Assembly: GCF_014836845.1 (NCBI RefSeq)
Contig: NZ_JACSQA010000001.1
Span: 62,001-126,000, forward strand
Length of the DNA: 64,000 nucleotides
Direction of reading: 5' to 3'
From: Ureibacillus galli
GTDB taxonomy: Bacteria; Bacillota; Bacilli; Bacillales_A; Planococcaceae
A program made the position numbers and the translations under genes. Position 1 is the first letter of the stretch. Every line of letters starts with the position of its first letter. The notes beneath the pieces were generated by a model. That model had not been told where the DNA came from. It worked only from the letters and a program-made list of their open reading frames with translations, and made no database searches. This document shows positions 52,292 to 61,659 of this stretch, piece after piece.

Positions 52292-54370
52292 TCATTTTTT
52301 ATTTAAATTAGGATTCGTGCTAAAAACAAATTCTATCTTTTCTCCGTTCAGTTTTAATCGGGCTTTCCCCTTTTTCCCACTTTTCCAAGTAAAGCGAATT
52401 TCCCTCGTTTCCTTTCCGTTCAATAATTTTTTTGCATCAACAGGCGTAATTTTTCCCTTCATGATTGATTTACTAATAAAAAATTTACACCCTTTATTCG
52501 AACAACTATATCCTTTAAAACCTTCGACTACTGGTTGGCCACATTGGATGCACTTTCCTACTATGACCTTTGTTTTTTCAGCAACGCTCATATTTAAGTC
52601 AATGAAACATTTCGTTGTTTGTTTTACATAGTGCAACATTTCTTTGTAAAACTCGCTAGAACTTAACTGACCATCAACGATATCTTTTAACTTTTTACTC
52701 CAAATAGCGGTTAATTCAGGGGAAACGATATCATGCTCTCCAATACTCATAATGACATCAATACCAAATTGGGTAGCCATAAAAGATTTCCCCTTTCTTG
52801 CAATCATGCCAATCGAAATAAGCTTTTCAATGATTTCCGCCCGAGTTGCTGAAGTACCAATTCCTTCAGCATCCTTTAATATTCTTTGGAGTTCCTTATT
52901 TTCGACAAACCTACCTGCGTGAAACATCGCATCTAATAACGTACTATCTGTATATCGAGCAGGAGGCTCTGTCATTTTAGATAATAATTTTTTCTCGAAA
53001 ATTATCTTCTCTTCATTTAAATGAAGTGGTGGTAAAGGCTGTTCTTGCTTCTTTTTAAATGATTCATAAAGAATCGTATAACCTTTATCCATCACAACAT
53101 TTCCGTTTGCTTTGAAATAGTTGTCCTTGGATTGTAAAAGGATTTCAGATTTATCAATTACATACGGCGGTAAAAAGATTGCTAGTAACCTTCTCGCAAT
53201 AAGATGATAAATTTTCAACTCAGATGGCGATAGTTTTTTCTTCCCAATGGGCACTTCGGTTACTGTAATCGCATGGTGATCCGTTAGTTTTTTATCGTCA
53301 ACATATTTTTTAGAACGGATCGTTTTATGCATTTGCCCTGGATTTTGTACAATGTGCTGAACAATCGTTTTATATTCTTCCAATGAACTTAAAGATTGTA
53401 AGTTTGAATGAATATTTTGAGCAAAAGCTGTTGGTAAGTGTTTCGACTCCGTACGTGGATATGTAATGAGTTTCTTTTCATATAACCCTTGGGCAATTTT
53501 TAACGTTTCTGATGAAGTAAAACCGAAAAACTTATTCGCTTCCTTTTGTAATTCTAATAATGAATGGAGCGCCGGAGCAGCTATCGTTTTCCGTTCCGTT
53601 TTCATGTCTCGAACCATTACCGATGACCCAATGTTCGATAGAATTTGTTCGGCCTCTTCCTTCGTTTTTAGTTTATTTTCATTGTTTTTCGGATTAAACC
53701 AAAGGGCTTTAAAATCGCCTAAATCGATTTCGATTTGAAAGTAAGGTTCCGGTTGAAATTGTTGAATTTCTAGTTCCCTTTTAACGACAATCGCTAGAGT
53801 CGGCGTCATCACCCGTCCAATTTTAATGACCCTACCCCCTTTTACCGTAGCGGCCCTCGTTAAGTTTAATCCAATTAACCAGTCAAATATAGAGCGATAC
53901 ATAGCAGCATTTCGCAAATTTCGTATCAGTACATCTTGTTCATCAATTAAATTGAACAACGCTTGCTGGATAGCACTATCTGTCGTTTGGGATGTCCAAA
54001 ACCGTTTTACCGGAAGTTTACAACCTACTCTTTTATAGAAGGAATAGAAAATGTTCTCCCCTTCCATACCGGCATCACATGCATTAATAATAAAGTCATA
54101 ATGATTCGTTTTTAATAATTGTTCAATCTCTTTATATACTTTATAAGCAGATTTTTTCACTCGAAATTCATAACGTTCAGGAATCATTGGTAAAACATTT
54201 ATATCCCATTTTTTCCATTCCGCCTTGTATTCATGGGGTTCCTTTAATTCCACCACATGACCGACAAAAGATGCAAAGTCGATTTCGAAAGGTAGCTGCA
54301 TCTTTTTATATACTTTTTGTATATCACGCATAAGAGACGGCTTTTCTGCGATTAATAATGCTTTTGTCAT
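52292..54370 (-). CDS. topB: Type IA DNA topoisomerase III, divergent
   Basis: A 692-residue topoisomerase that relaxes and decatenates DNA through a 5'-phosphotyrosine bond. TOPRIM begins at LLIAEKPSLMRDI; the acidic site reads NACDAGMEGENIF, where most relatives have DAGREGE. The catalytic tyrosine is in KLITYPRTESK (near residue 300), and IGRVMTPTLA replaces the usual GRVQTPTLA. A CxxC zinc-finger segment (CIQCGQPVVEGFKGYSC) ends the protein. The sequence is closer to mobile-element-type TopB than to the standard copy. ATG start behind GGGGGTA. Probably a second topoisomerase III. Confidence 0.88.
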   Translation of the reverse strand: MTKALLIAEKPSLMRDIQKVYKKMQLPFEIDFASFVGHVVELKEPHEYKAEWKKWDINVLPMIPERYEFRVKKSAYKVYKEIEQLLKTNHYDFIINACDAGMEGENIFYSFYKRVGCKLPVKRFWTSQTTDSAIQQALFNLIDEQDVLIRNLRNAAMYRSIFDWLIGLNLTRAATVKGGRVIKIGRVMTPTLAIVVKRELEIQQFQPEPYFQIEIDLGDFKALWFNPKNNENKLKTKEEAEQILSNIGSSVMVRDMKTERKTIAAPALHSLLELQKEANKFFGFTSSETLKIAQGLYEKKLITYPRTESKHLPTAFAQNIHSNLQSLSSLEEYKTIVQHIVQNPGQMHKTIRSKKYVDDKKLTDHHAITVTEVPIGKKKLSPSELKIYHLIARRLLAIFLPPYVIDKSEILLQSKDNYFKANGNVVMDKGYTILYESFKKKQEQPLPPLHLNEEKIIFEKKLLSKMTEPPARYTDSTLLDAMFHAGRFVENKELQRILKDAEGIGTSATRAEIIEKLISIGMIARKGKSFMATQFGIDVIMSIGEHDIVSPELTAIWSKKLKDIVDGQLSSSEFYKEMLHYVKQTTKCFIDLNMSVAEKTKVIVGKCIQCGQPVVEGFKGYSCSNKGCKFFISKSIMKGKITPVDAKKLLNGKETREIRFTWKSGKKGKARLKLNGEKIEFVFSTNPNLNKK

Positions 54371-54573
54371 TGACAGAATACCCCCTTCCTATTACTAAGT
54401 ATAAATGACATAGAAGGTATTTGTAATTCTTTAAAATAGGAACCAATCAAATTGTAATTTTAATCACAATTAAATAGTCAATTAAATACCTCCTATTCCA
54501 CAACGCTCTCCGATGTTTGCTAAAGCACTTAATTAGATCATTGGGAAATCGTGTCGTTAGTTCATTATAAAAA

Positions 54574-54597
54574 AACTGCACCTATTAAGGTGCAGTT
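54574..54597 (-). terminator. Terminator of nupC
   Basis: A perfect 9-bp stem (54574-54582 with 54589-54597). On the minus strand seven Ts follow. Confidence 0.88.
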
Positions 54598-54623
54598 CAA
54601 ACGGATTCAATTATTTTATTAAA

Positions 54624-55805
54624 TTAAATAACTAAACCAACAATAATAGCCGTTAAGATACTAACAAGTGTAGCTCCATATAACAATTTTAAACCGAATC
54701 GGGCCACAACATTCCCCTGCTTTTCATTCAATCCTTTTACTGCCCCTGTAATAATACCGATTGATGAAAAGTTTGCAAAGGATACAAGAAAAACAGAAAT
54801 AATGCCTAATGTATGTTCACTCATGGACTTAGCTATTTCTCCAAGGCTGATCATTGCAACGAATTCATTCGTCACTAATTTGGTTGCCATTATTCCACCT
54901 GCAGAGATTGCATCTTCCCATGGTATGCCCATAAGAAAAGCTATTGGTGCAAAGATGTAACCTAATATTTCTTGGAACGATATCCCAATAATCATTTCAA
55001 ATATAATATTGATAAAATCCATTAATGCTACGAAACCGATTAGCATTGCTCCAACAATGATGGCTACTTTAAATCCATCCATAATATATTCTCCAAGCAT
55101 TTGAAAGAAAGTTTGCTTATGATCATCTTCAATCTTTAAGATGTCTTCGTTTTCTTCAACATTATACGGATTAATAATTGAAACAATGATAAATCCACCA
55201 AACAGGTTCAACACGATTGCCGTTACTACATACTTTGGATCAATCATCGTCATATAGGCTCCAACAACTGACATCGAAACGGTCGACATTGCTGAAGCGC
55301 ATAGTGTATACATACGCTGTGGTGCAATGGAATGTAATTGTTTCTTTACTGTAATGAATACTTCAGATTGACCAACCATTGCAGAAGCAACAGCATTATA
55401 TGACTCCAATTTACCCATGCCATTAACTTTACTTAATAAGAATCCTATCCATTTCATAATAAAAGGAAGAATTTTAAAATGTTGTAAAATACCAATCAAC
55501 ACAGATACAAAGACAATCGGTAGTAACACACCTAGAAAGAAGGGAGACTCCCCTTCATTCGCTATACCTCCAAAAACAAATGATATACCAGCATTTGCCG
55601 AAGCTAATAAATGATCAAATATTTTTGTTATCCCTTTAATTAATACATAACCAAATTTTGTATTTAATAATAAAGCTGCCAATATAATTTGAATAATTAG
55701 CATAATCAATATGTTCTTATATTTTATCTCTTTTTTGTTTTTACTAACTAAAAAAGCTAAAGCAAAAACAAGTAACAATCCGCAAAAAGATATTAAGTAT
55801 CTCAT
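54624..55805 (-). CDS. nupC: Nucleoside transporter, NupC/CNT family
   Basis: A 393-residue inner-membrane proton- or sodium-coupled nucleoside importer with about ten helices. Family motifs are GISFVFGG near residue 70, VSAMVGQSEVFITVK-like segment (AVASAMVGQSEVFI), and the C-terminal ATKLVTNEFVAM and SFANFSSIGIITG. ATG at 55805 behind GGAGGG; the longer frame upstream is not needed. Supplies nucleosides for salvage by enzymes such as DeoD, although the genes are far apart. Confidence 0.9.
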   Translation of the reverse strand: MRYLISFCGLLLVFALAFLVSKNKKEIKYKNILIMLIIQIILAALLLNTKFGYVLIKGITKIFDHLLASANAGISFVFGGIANEGESPFFLGVLLPIVFVSVLIGILQHFKILPFIMKWIGFLLSKVNGMGKLESYNAVASAMVGQSEVFITVKKQLHSIAPQRMYTLCASAMSTVSMSVVGAYMTMIDPKYVVTAIVLNLFGGFIIVSIINPYNVEENEDILKIEDDHKQTFFQMLGEYIMDGFKVAIIVGAMLIGFVALMDFINIIFEMIIGISFQEILGYIFAPIAFLMGIPWEDAISAGGIMATKLVTNEFVAMISLGEIAKSMSEHTLGIISVFLVSFANFSSIGIITGAVKGLNEKQGNVVARFGLKLLYGATLVSILTAIIVGLVI

Positions 55806-56439
55806 ACGTCCCTCCATTAATATATTGATTTTTGGCGTCATCGAATCCAAGACTACAATTTCATACCTTTGCTTAATATGGTGCAATATAAAATTTAAAA
55901 AACAGCAAATGATGATAAAAATAATAAGTCAAAAGTCAGACAAACTATTCCAATATAACATTTTTCTACTAGCCATTCAATAGCAAGAACAAAAAATTCA
56001 ATGACAATTTTTATACAACATTTGTAGATACACGAAATCACGATTTATAAAACCACTCATTTCAATAAAAGCTAGGAAATCGTAATGATTTTTATTATGA
56101 ATGATCTTTGCAACAGTATTTAAAAAATGAAGTATTTCTTTTAAAAAATTATTGTGTGAAATTTTCCAAATATTATGTCCTTTAATTTGAACACCTCTCT
56201 CATCGTTACCAATTTAAACGTTGGCTAGCGTTTAATGGAAAGCAAACATAAAGAACTGTTGTCCCTTTACTTTGTTTTTCAAAAGATTGATTAGAAATAA
56301 AATTCGAGACTTATTTAATTTTAATCGAGAAATGATTTTACTAACTTAATCAGTACCCGAAGGAGAAGATTTCAACATTTTATAGAAATAACATATATAG
56401 ATTGCTATAATATTTTTACATGGAAGGGGGAATAGTTTT
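55806..56439. other. Intergenic region upstream of nupC
   Basis: 635 AT-rich bases without a convincing gene. The only structured element is the inverted repeat at 56214-56235. A riboswitch or purine-type operator was not recognised. Confidence 0.35.
56214..56235. promoter_or_regulatory. Inverted repeat, possible operator
   Basis: TTAAACG (56214-56220) and CGTTTAA (56229-56235) are perfect inverted arms around an 8-base spacer. It may be a regulator-binding site for nupC or the gene to its right; no regulator can be named. Confidence 0.3.
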
Positions 56440-56838
56440 TTGCAAAATGTATCGAAACGTACCATTTTATGGATTGTACCAATTATCATTATCGCAATTT
56501 TTTGGTATTTTTACGGTCCTAAAGAAGAAATTACAGATAATGAGTATATTACCTATATTAAAGAAGCAACAATTGACGGTATGAATAACCAAACATTTAA
56601 TCAAGCTTTTTCGAATTATTGTGAAAAAGAAAAATGGGTTTATTTTAAAACGCAACGAAATCAACATGTTGTAGAATTTAAAGGATCATGTGAGGTTGAC
56701 GGCAAAATATCCGATGTCAATTTGCAATATGTAGTAGAAGATAATCAAAAAGATTATCAAATAGGTGTCCTCCTCGTTGATGGTGAACAACAATCGGAAC
56801 AGGACCGTGATGAATTTATCCACGATACGGCATCGTAA
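56440..56838 (+). CDS. Membrane-anchored small protein of unknown function
   Basis: A 132-residue protein with one N-terminal transmembrane helix (about residues 8-26) and an extracytoplasmic domain of about 100 residues with two cysteines (FSNYCEKEKW and KGSCEVDG) that could form a disulfide. I do not recognise the family. TTG start behind GAAGGGGGAAT; terminator follows. Confidence 0.7.
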   Translation: MQNVSKRTILWIVPIIIIAIFWYFYGPKEEITDNEYITYIKEATIDGMNNQTFNQAFSNYCEKEKWVYFKTQRNQHVVEFKGSCEVDGKISDVNLQYVVEDNQKDYQIGVLLVDGEQQSEQDRDEFIHDTAS

Positions 56839-56863
56839 ATCATTTACATAGGTGACGATAAAA

Positions 56864-56895
56864 AGGATTAAGTTCTCACCATGAAACTTAATCCT
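56864..56895 (+). terminator. Terminator after the 56440-56838 gene
   Basis: A perfect 11-bp stem (56864-56874 with 56885-56895), T-poor on the plus strand (CATTTCC). Confidence 0.65.
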
Positions 56896-57109
56896 CATTT
56901 CCATTCAACAACAACTTTTCTTGTAATTATTTCGATATTATTTTAACCTCCATTTGTTTCTTCTTCTCTGCATCATTACTTTCTCCTATTTTTTTATGAA
57001 ACTTCCTTAATAATTTAATTGAATTATCAAAAATATTGTTTTTTTATATTGTCTTTTTATGGTATTTTGCTATAGTGGTTAATTATTGAGGGTGAAAGTA
57101 GGGATTAAA

Positions 57110-58015
57110 ATGAATATTAGTGCAGCAATTAAATTAACAATCGCAATGGCCATCTTTGGCTCTATTGGATTTTTTACTATTAATACAGGAATTCCAGCAG
57201 TAGAGCTCGTTTTCGTCCGTTGCATTTGTGCCACACTTTTTTTAAGTCTCATGTGGTACATTACAGGTGGTCACAAAAAGGAACAATGGAATAAAAGAGA
57301 AGTACTCCAAACGTGCCTTTGTGGGGTATTCCTTGTTTTAAACTGGGTATTTTTATTTAAAGCATTTAACGAAATGTCTATCTCTATTGCCATTTCGATT
57401 TATAATTTAGCGCCAATCATCGTCCTAATTTTAGGAACATTATTTTTAAAGGAAAAAATGACAGTAAAAGCTATACTAGCAACTGCTGTCTGCTTTATTG
57501 GTAGTATTTTAATTGTCGGAATCGATAATTTCCAATCCGTTCAATCATTGATGAATTCAGGTTTTGTTTGGGCATTGTTATCTGCTATTTGTTATGCACT
57601 TACGATGCTTACAAGTAAAACAATCCATCATTTATCTGCTTATTCAATGACCTTCATTCAAACAGCTGTTGGAATTGTTATGCTTCTTCCCCTCTGTGAT
57701 TTCACAGTCTTTAATGAGCTCACAACTTCAAATTGGCTTTACATTCTCGGAACTGGAATTATCCATACTGGTTTTGTTTATTTTTTATTTTTTGATAGTA
57801 TACGAAATCTACCAACTATGGTCGTATCCGTCTTAACCTTTGTCGATCCAGTTGTGGCTATTTTACTTGATGTACTCGTTTTATCTTTTGTCCCTTCGTT
57901 ATTCCAAACATTTGGGATTATTTTAATTTTCGGTAGCATTTTATACATCATGTTAAAACCGACCAATACATCAAATGACAATACTTCCGAAGAAAAACAA
58001 GTACCAATGTCTTAA
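57110..58015 (+). CDS. EamA/DMT family permease
   Basis: A 301-residue protein with ten hydrophobic helices in two EamA repeats, followed by a polar tail. Landmarks are FGSIGFFTI in helix 1, PAVELVFVRC and the second-repeat WALLSAICYALTMLTS and LTFVDPVVAILLDVL. DMT permeases export or import small metabolites; the substrate cannot be told. The start is the ATG at 57110 with AGGGAT before it. Single gene with its own terminator. Confidence 0.85.
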   Translation: MNISAAIKLTIAMAIFGSIGFFTINTGIPAVELVFVRCICATLFLSLMWYITGGHKKEQWNKREVLQTCLCGVFLVLNWVFLFKAFNEMSISIAISIYNLAPIIVLILGTLFLKEKMTVKAILATAVCFIGSILIVGIDNFQSVQSLMNSGFVWALLSAICYALTMLTSKTIHHLSAYSMTFIQTAVGIVMLLPLCDFTVFNELTTSNWLYILGTGIIHTGFVYFLFFDSIRNLPTMVVSVLTFVDPVVAILLDVLVLSFVPSLFQTFGIILIFGSILYIMLKPTNTSNDNTSEEKQVPMS

Positions 58016-58070
58016 AGTCACTATTTTTAACTACTTCTGAAAATATTTAAATGAAAATTAACCGCTTGAT

Positions 58071-58113
58071 GCACCTCTAATTGTTGGACACAAAATCTAA
58101 CGATTGAAGGTGC
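58071..58113 (+). terminator. Terminator of the DMT permease gene
   Basis: GCACCT (58071-58076) pairs with AGGTGC (58108-58113), extended by TAATTGTT/AACGATTG with mismatches; TTTTTT follows. Confidence 0.75.
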
Positions 58114-58164
58114 TTTTTTGTCAAATTTATACAACTAGAAAATCTCTAAAAAGCGAATGAAAAA

Positions 58165-58195
58165 GCATGAATCCGGTACAATACCCGACTCATGC
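58165..58195 (-). terminator. Terminator of cvfC
   Basis: A 13-base stem with G-U and one mismatch (GCATGA... with ...TCATGC). On the minus strand TTTTTC follows. Confidence 0.8.
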
Positions 58196-58241
58196 CTAAA
58201 ATAATTACTATATTTAACTTTTCAAAGTTACTTTACAATAG

Positions 58242-59366
58242 TTATTCAACAACATTTCTTTCCGTCATTTGCTTCCAAACAGAACCTTTTGCTTCTTCCC
58301 CTTGCTCTATTCGAGCAATGGCCATTTTCACTTGAAGTTTTACTTCGAATTCCGGATCATTTTCAGCTTCATGCAACGCTGGTAAACATTGTTCTGTACC
58401 TGTTTCAAATAAGAACATAGCCGCGCGCCAACGAACTAGCTTATTTCGATCTTTTAACGCTTCAATCATAAATGGTTCGAACTCAGGAAAGCCTAAGTCA
58501 CTCATACAATCTCCTGCGGTACGACGAACAGAAGAACTTTTATCTTTTAAAGCACGACTTAAATAGGGTACAACGGCCACATCTTCTATCATTCCTAAAT
58601 AAACCGTTGCTAGACGGCGAATCGACATTTGATCATCTTCTAACGCCTTTTCAAGAAGGGGTAAATCTTCTATTTCAGGATCTGGCATTTGGTCTAATAA
58701 TTGATAACGTTTTTGCCAATCTTCTGCTTTTAAATATTGTTCCAAAGTGACTTTTTCTCGTTCTAACGTAACGGTATTTTTCTTACTTGCAGCATCAATA
58801 ATTTGGGCAATGCGTTCTTCTGGATACGTGGCATGAATTTCTTCTAATATTTGATTAGCAATTTCTTCCTTATCACCGTAACGTACTCCAAAATCTACCC
58901 ATTTTCTTTCTAAAATATAGTTATCATCAAATTTATCCACTTCAATTGACTGGAACGCTTGTACAAAACGATTTCCAGTAGAAATGCGATGTTCTGAAGA
59001 AGAATCAAATACTTTAATTTGAAGAGGTAATCCTCTAAACATTTGAACATGGACAAACACTTCACCAAAATGGTCAGCGACTTGTACTTCTTGTTCTGTT
59101 GCTTCACTTTTTTCACCTAATGCTACACGGACACCGGATAAAATAGCTTCCCAATTGAATTTTGCATTACGCTCAACGGCTAAGAAGTCAGCTACATGGT
59201 AAACACCCTTAACACCGTCAATCGCTAAAATAGAACGAATTGCCTCAGGGGCATCATTCACGTTTTCTTTTGTGTAATTATAACTTTTGCCAAAGGGTAA
59301 TTCTTCATCTACAATCACTTTCATTGAATTCGGGCTTGGTGTTGGTTCAATTGTTACAATTTTCAT
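58242..59366 (-). CDS. cvfC: Conserved virulence factor C / YpgR-like protein
   Basis: A 374-residue soluble protein. The N-terminal part (TIEPTPSPNSMKVIVDEELP) is a NifU-like Nfu N-terminal domain. The C-terminal half is a run of HEAT repeats with recurrent SIRRLATVYLG and SVRRTAGDCM segments. Length and order match CvfC of Staphylococcus and YpgR of Bacillus, which affect virulence and stress through an unclear mechanism. ATG start behind AGGAGAG. It lies 12 bases downstream of yfmR in one operon. Confidence 0.85.
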   Translation of the reverse strand: MKIVTIEPTPSPNSMKVIVDEELPFGKSYNYTKENVNDAPEAIRSILAIDGVKGVYHVADFLAVERNAKFNWEAILSGVRVALGEKSEATEQEVQVADHFGEVFVHVQMFRGLPLQIKVFDSSSEHRISTGNRFVQAFQSIEVDKFDDNYILERKWVDFGVRYGDKEEIANQILEEIHATYPEERIAQIIDAASKKNTVTLEREKVTLEQYLKAEDWQKRYQLLDQMPDPEIEDLPLLEKALEDDQMSIRRLATVYLGMIEDVAVVPYLSRALKDKSSSVRRTAGDCMSDLGFPEFEPFMIEALKDRNKLVRWRAAMFLFETGTEQCLPALHEAENDPEFEVKLQVKMAIARIEQGEEAKGSVWKQMTERNVVE

Positions 59367-59378
59367 ATATGATCTCTC

Positions 59379-61274
59379 CTATCCATTTACTATGTCGTCT
59401 AAGTACGTCCACCGCTCAATTAATCGTTCATACTCATTATTTAATTCGTCAAGTGCTTCCGTTAATTGCTGTAACTTTGTATAATCAGCTCCAGCATTGG
59501 AAATACCCTCTTCAGTCTGAAGAATTTGTTCCTCTACTTTCGCAATGTCATCTGAAATGGTTTCCCATTCCTTTTGCTCTTTAAAGGAAAGTTTTTTCTT
59601 TTCACTTTTTGCTTTTACTTGTTTAGGCTTCTCCTCTTTAACTTCTTTTGACACTTTTGCTTCTACTTTTTGTGCCATTAATTGTTTTTCCAAATAATCA
59701 CTATAAATGTCAAGATTCACTTCAACGTTTCCTTGGCCATCAAGGATCCAAAGTTTTTTAGCAATTCGATCAAGGAAGAAACGGTCATGGGATATTGTAA
59801 TGACAACACCAGGGAAATGTTCAATAAAATCCTCTAACACCCCTAGTGTTTCAATATCTAAATCATTTGTCGGTTCATCAAGAAGTAATACATTTGGTTG
59901 TTCCATAAGTAATCGTAGTAAATGAAGTCTTTTGCGTTCTCCACCCGATAATTTTCCGATCGGTGTTCCATGGGTATGTAGTGGAAATAAAAATCTTTCA
60001 AGCATTTGTGCAGCAGAATATCTTACACCCTCTGCATCCGTGATATCATTGGATGCTTCTCGGATATATTCAATCATACGTTGATTTTCATTCATACTAG
60101 GCAGTACTTGCTTGAAATGAACTCTTTTGACAGTGGAACCAACAATTACTTCTCCACTATCAGGTTCGAGTTCACCTGCAAGAATATTAAGCAAAGTAGA
60201 TTTCCCATAACCGTTCGCACCAATAATCCCAATTCGGTCACCTGATTGTAATAAAAAATCAAAATTATTTAAAATAACTTTCTCTCCGAATGCCTTCGTA
60301 AGTTTTTCACCTTCGATTACTTTTTTACCAAGGCGTGTTGTAGCTAGGGACAGTTCTAAATTAGCCTCATTTGATCCCCGTTCAATTTTTGAATCTAACT
60401 CATCAAAACGTTGAATTCTCGCTTTTTGTTTTGTTGTTCGTGCCTTTGCACCCCGGCGAATCCATTTTAATTCGGAACGATATCGGTTTCGTAATTTATC
60501 TTGACTTGCTGCATGCATTTCTTCGCGAATGGCGCGAGCTTCTAAATAATCTGCATAATTTCCTGTATGGCGATACAATGTTTGATTGGCCAATTCATAA
60601 ATATGGGTAGACATTTCATCTAAAAAGTAACGGTCATGGGTAATGAAAATGACTGCCCCTTTAAGGCGTAACACCATTTCTTGTAACCATTCGGTCGATT
60701 GAACATCTAAATGGTTCGTCGGCTCATCTAGTAAATATAAATCGGCCGGTTCGATTAGGACCTTTGCTAACGCAACACGTTTTTGTTGACCGCCAGATAG
60801 TTTAGTAACTTGCTGGTCATACATATCAATACCAAGTTTCGTTAATGCTTGTTTTGCTAGAGCATTCACGTCCCAAGCTTTCTCACTATCCATTTGCTGT
60901 TGTAATCGGAATAACTTATTTTGAAGTTCTTCCGATTGCGGATTTGCCGATAATAAAGTGACTGTTTCTTCATATTCTCTATTTAATTGTAAAATAGGGG
61001 AATCGCCAGAGAATACTGCTTGTAATACTGTTTCTCCATCTTTAAATAGTGGTTCCTGGGGTAAATAGGCTATCCGATACTTATTTGGATGATCCAGTTC
61101 GATTCCATCTGCCTCTTGTTCTCCTGCAAGAATGGATAAAAGAGTAGACTTTCCTGTACCATTGATTCCAATTAATCCGGCACGTTCCCCCTCATAAATG
61201 GTAAATTCGATATTTTTAAATAGCGTCTTATCGCCTACGGTTTTTGTTAAATTCGATACAATTAAATGACTCAT
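59379..61274 (-). CDS. yfmR: ABC-F family ATPase YfmR (Uup-like)
   Basis: A 631-residue protein with two ABC domains and no membrane segment. Walker A motifs are GINGTGKST and GANGYGKST, signatures LSGGQQKR and LSGGERKR, Walker B LLDEPTNHLD and LLDEPTNDLD. The linker (about 240-310) and a C-terminal coiled coil with a Lys-rich lead are Uup-like. YfmR acts on stalled ribosomes and works partly in parallel with EF-P, as I recall. It is the housekeeping-type ABC-F protein, unlike the leader-controlled one at 37690. Confidence 0.9.
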   Translation of the reverse strand: MSHLIVSNLTKTVGDKTLFKNIEFTIYEGERAGLIGINGTGKSTLLSILAGEQEADGIELDHPNKYRIAYLPQEPLFKDGETVLQAVFSGDSPILQLNREYEETVTLLSANPQSEELQNKLFRLQQQMDSEKAWDVNALAKQALTKLGIDMYDQQVTKLSGGQQKRVALAKVLIEPADLYLLDEPTNHLDVQSTEWLQEMVLRLKGAVIFITHDRYFLDEMSTHIYELANQTLYRHTGNYADYLEARAIREEMHAASQDKLRNRYRSELKWIRRGAKARTTKQKARIQRFDELDSKIERGSNEANLELSLATTRLGKKVIEGEKLTKAFGEKVILNNFDFLLQSGDRIGIIGANGYGKSTLLNILAGELEPDSGEVIVGSTVKRVHFKQVLPSMNENQRMIEYIREASNDITDAEGVRYSAAQMLERFLFPLHTHGTPIGKLSGGERKRLHLLRLLMEQPNVLLLDEPTNDLDIETLGVLEDFIEHFPGVVITISHDRFFLDRIAKKLWILDGQGNVEVNLDIYSDYLEKQLMAQKVEAKVSKEVKEEKPKQVKAKSEKKKLSFKEQKEWETISDDIAKVEEQILQTEEGISNAGADYTKLQQLTEALDELNNEYERLIERWTYLDDIVNG

Positions 61275-61659
61275 CTTATTCCTTCTCTTCTGTTTTTTAC
61301 AAATGATTATTGTAAAATTCCATTTTATAAAACTAATTACGAAGACAACCTTCTAGAATACATAGTTATTCTTTCATTATAATGGATTTTCTATTGAATT
61401 GCATTGCTTAGGATTCCTCAATGTATACACGTTGAACTATGAGAGGACTACCTATATATGTATAAATAAAACTGAAAAATTATAATATTTCTTAATAACA
61501 TGTAACAAATGTAATATTTAAGTTACACAAAAGAAAAATAAATGAAATATAAATGCCCTTGAGTGACAGAGCTCGAATTGTTAAAGTTATAACTATATTA
61601 AATTAGAAAATTACGGTACATCTTATAAAAATTAAATATGGATAAAGGAGCTGGAAGTA
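61275..61659. other. Intergenic region and likely promoter zone of the endopeptidase gene
   Basis: 385 bases between divergent genes. TGTAAC (61501) and TGTAAT (61510) form a direct repeat resembling half of a WalR box, but the spacing is 3 rather than 5 bases. No hairpin or reading frame found. Confidence 0.4.

Noticed and set aside
61501-61515. WalR box before the CwlO-like gene
   Set aside because: Half-sites are present, but spacing is 3 bases instead of 5; kept only as a remark.
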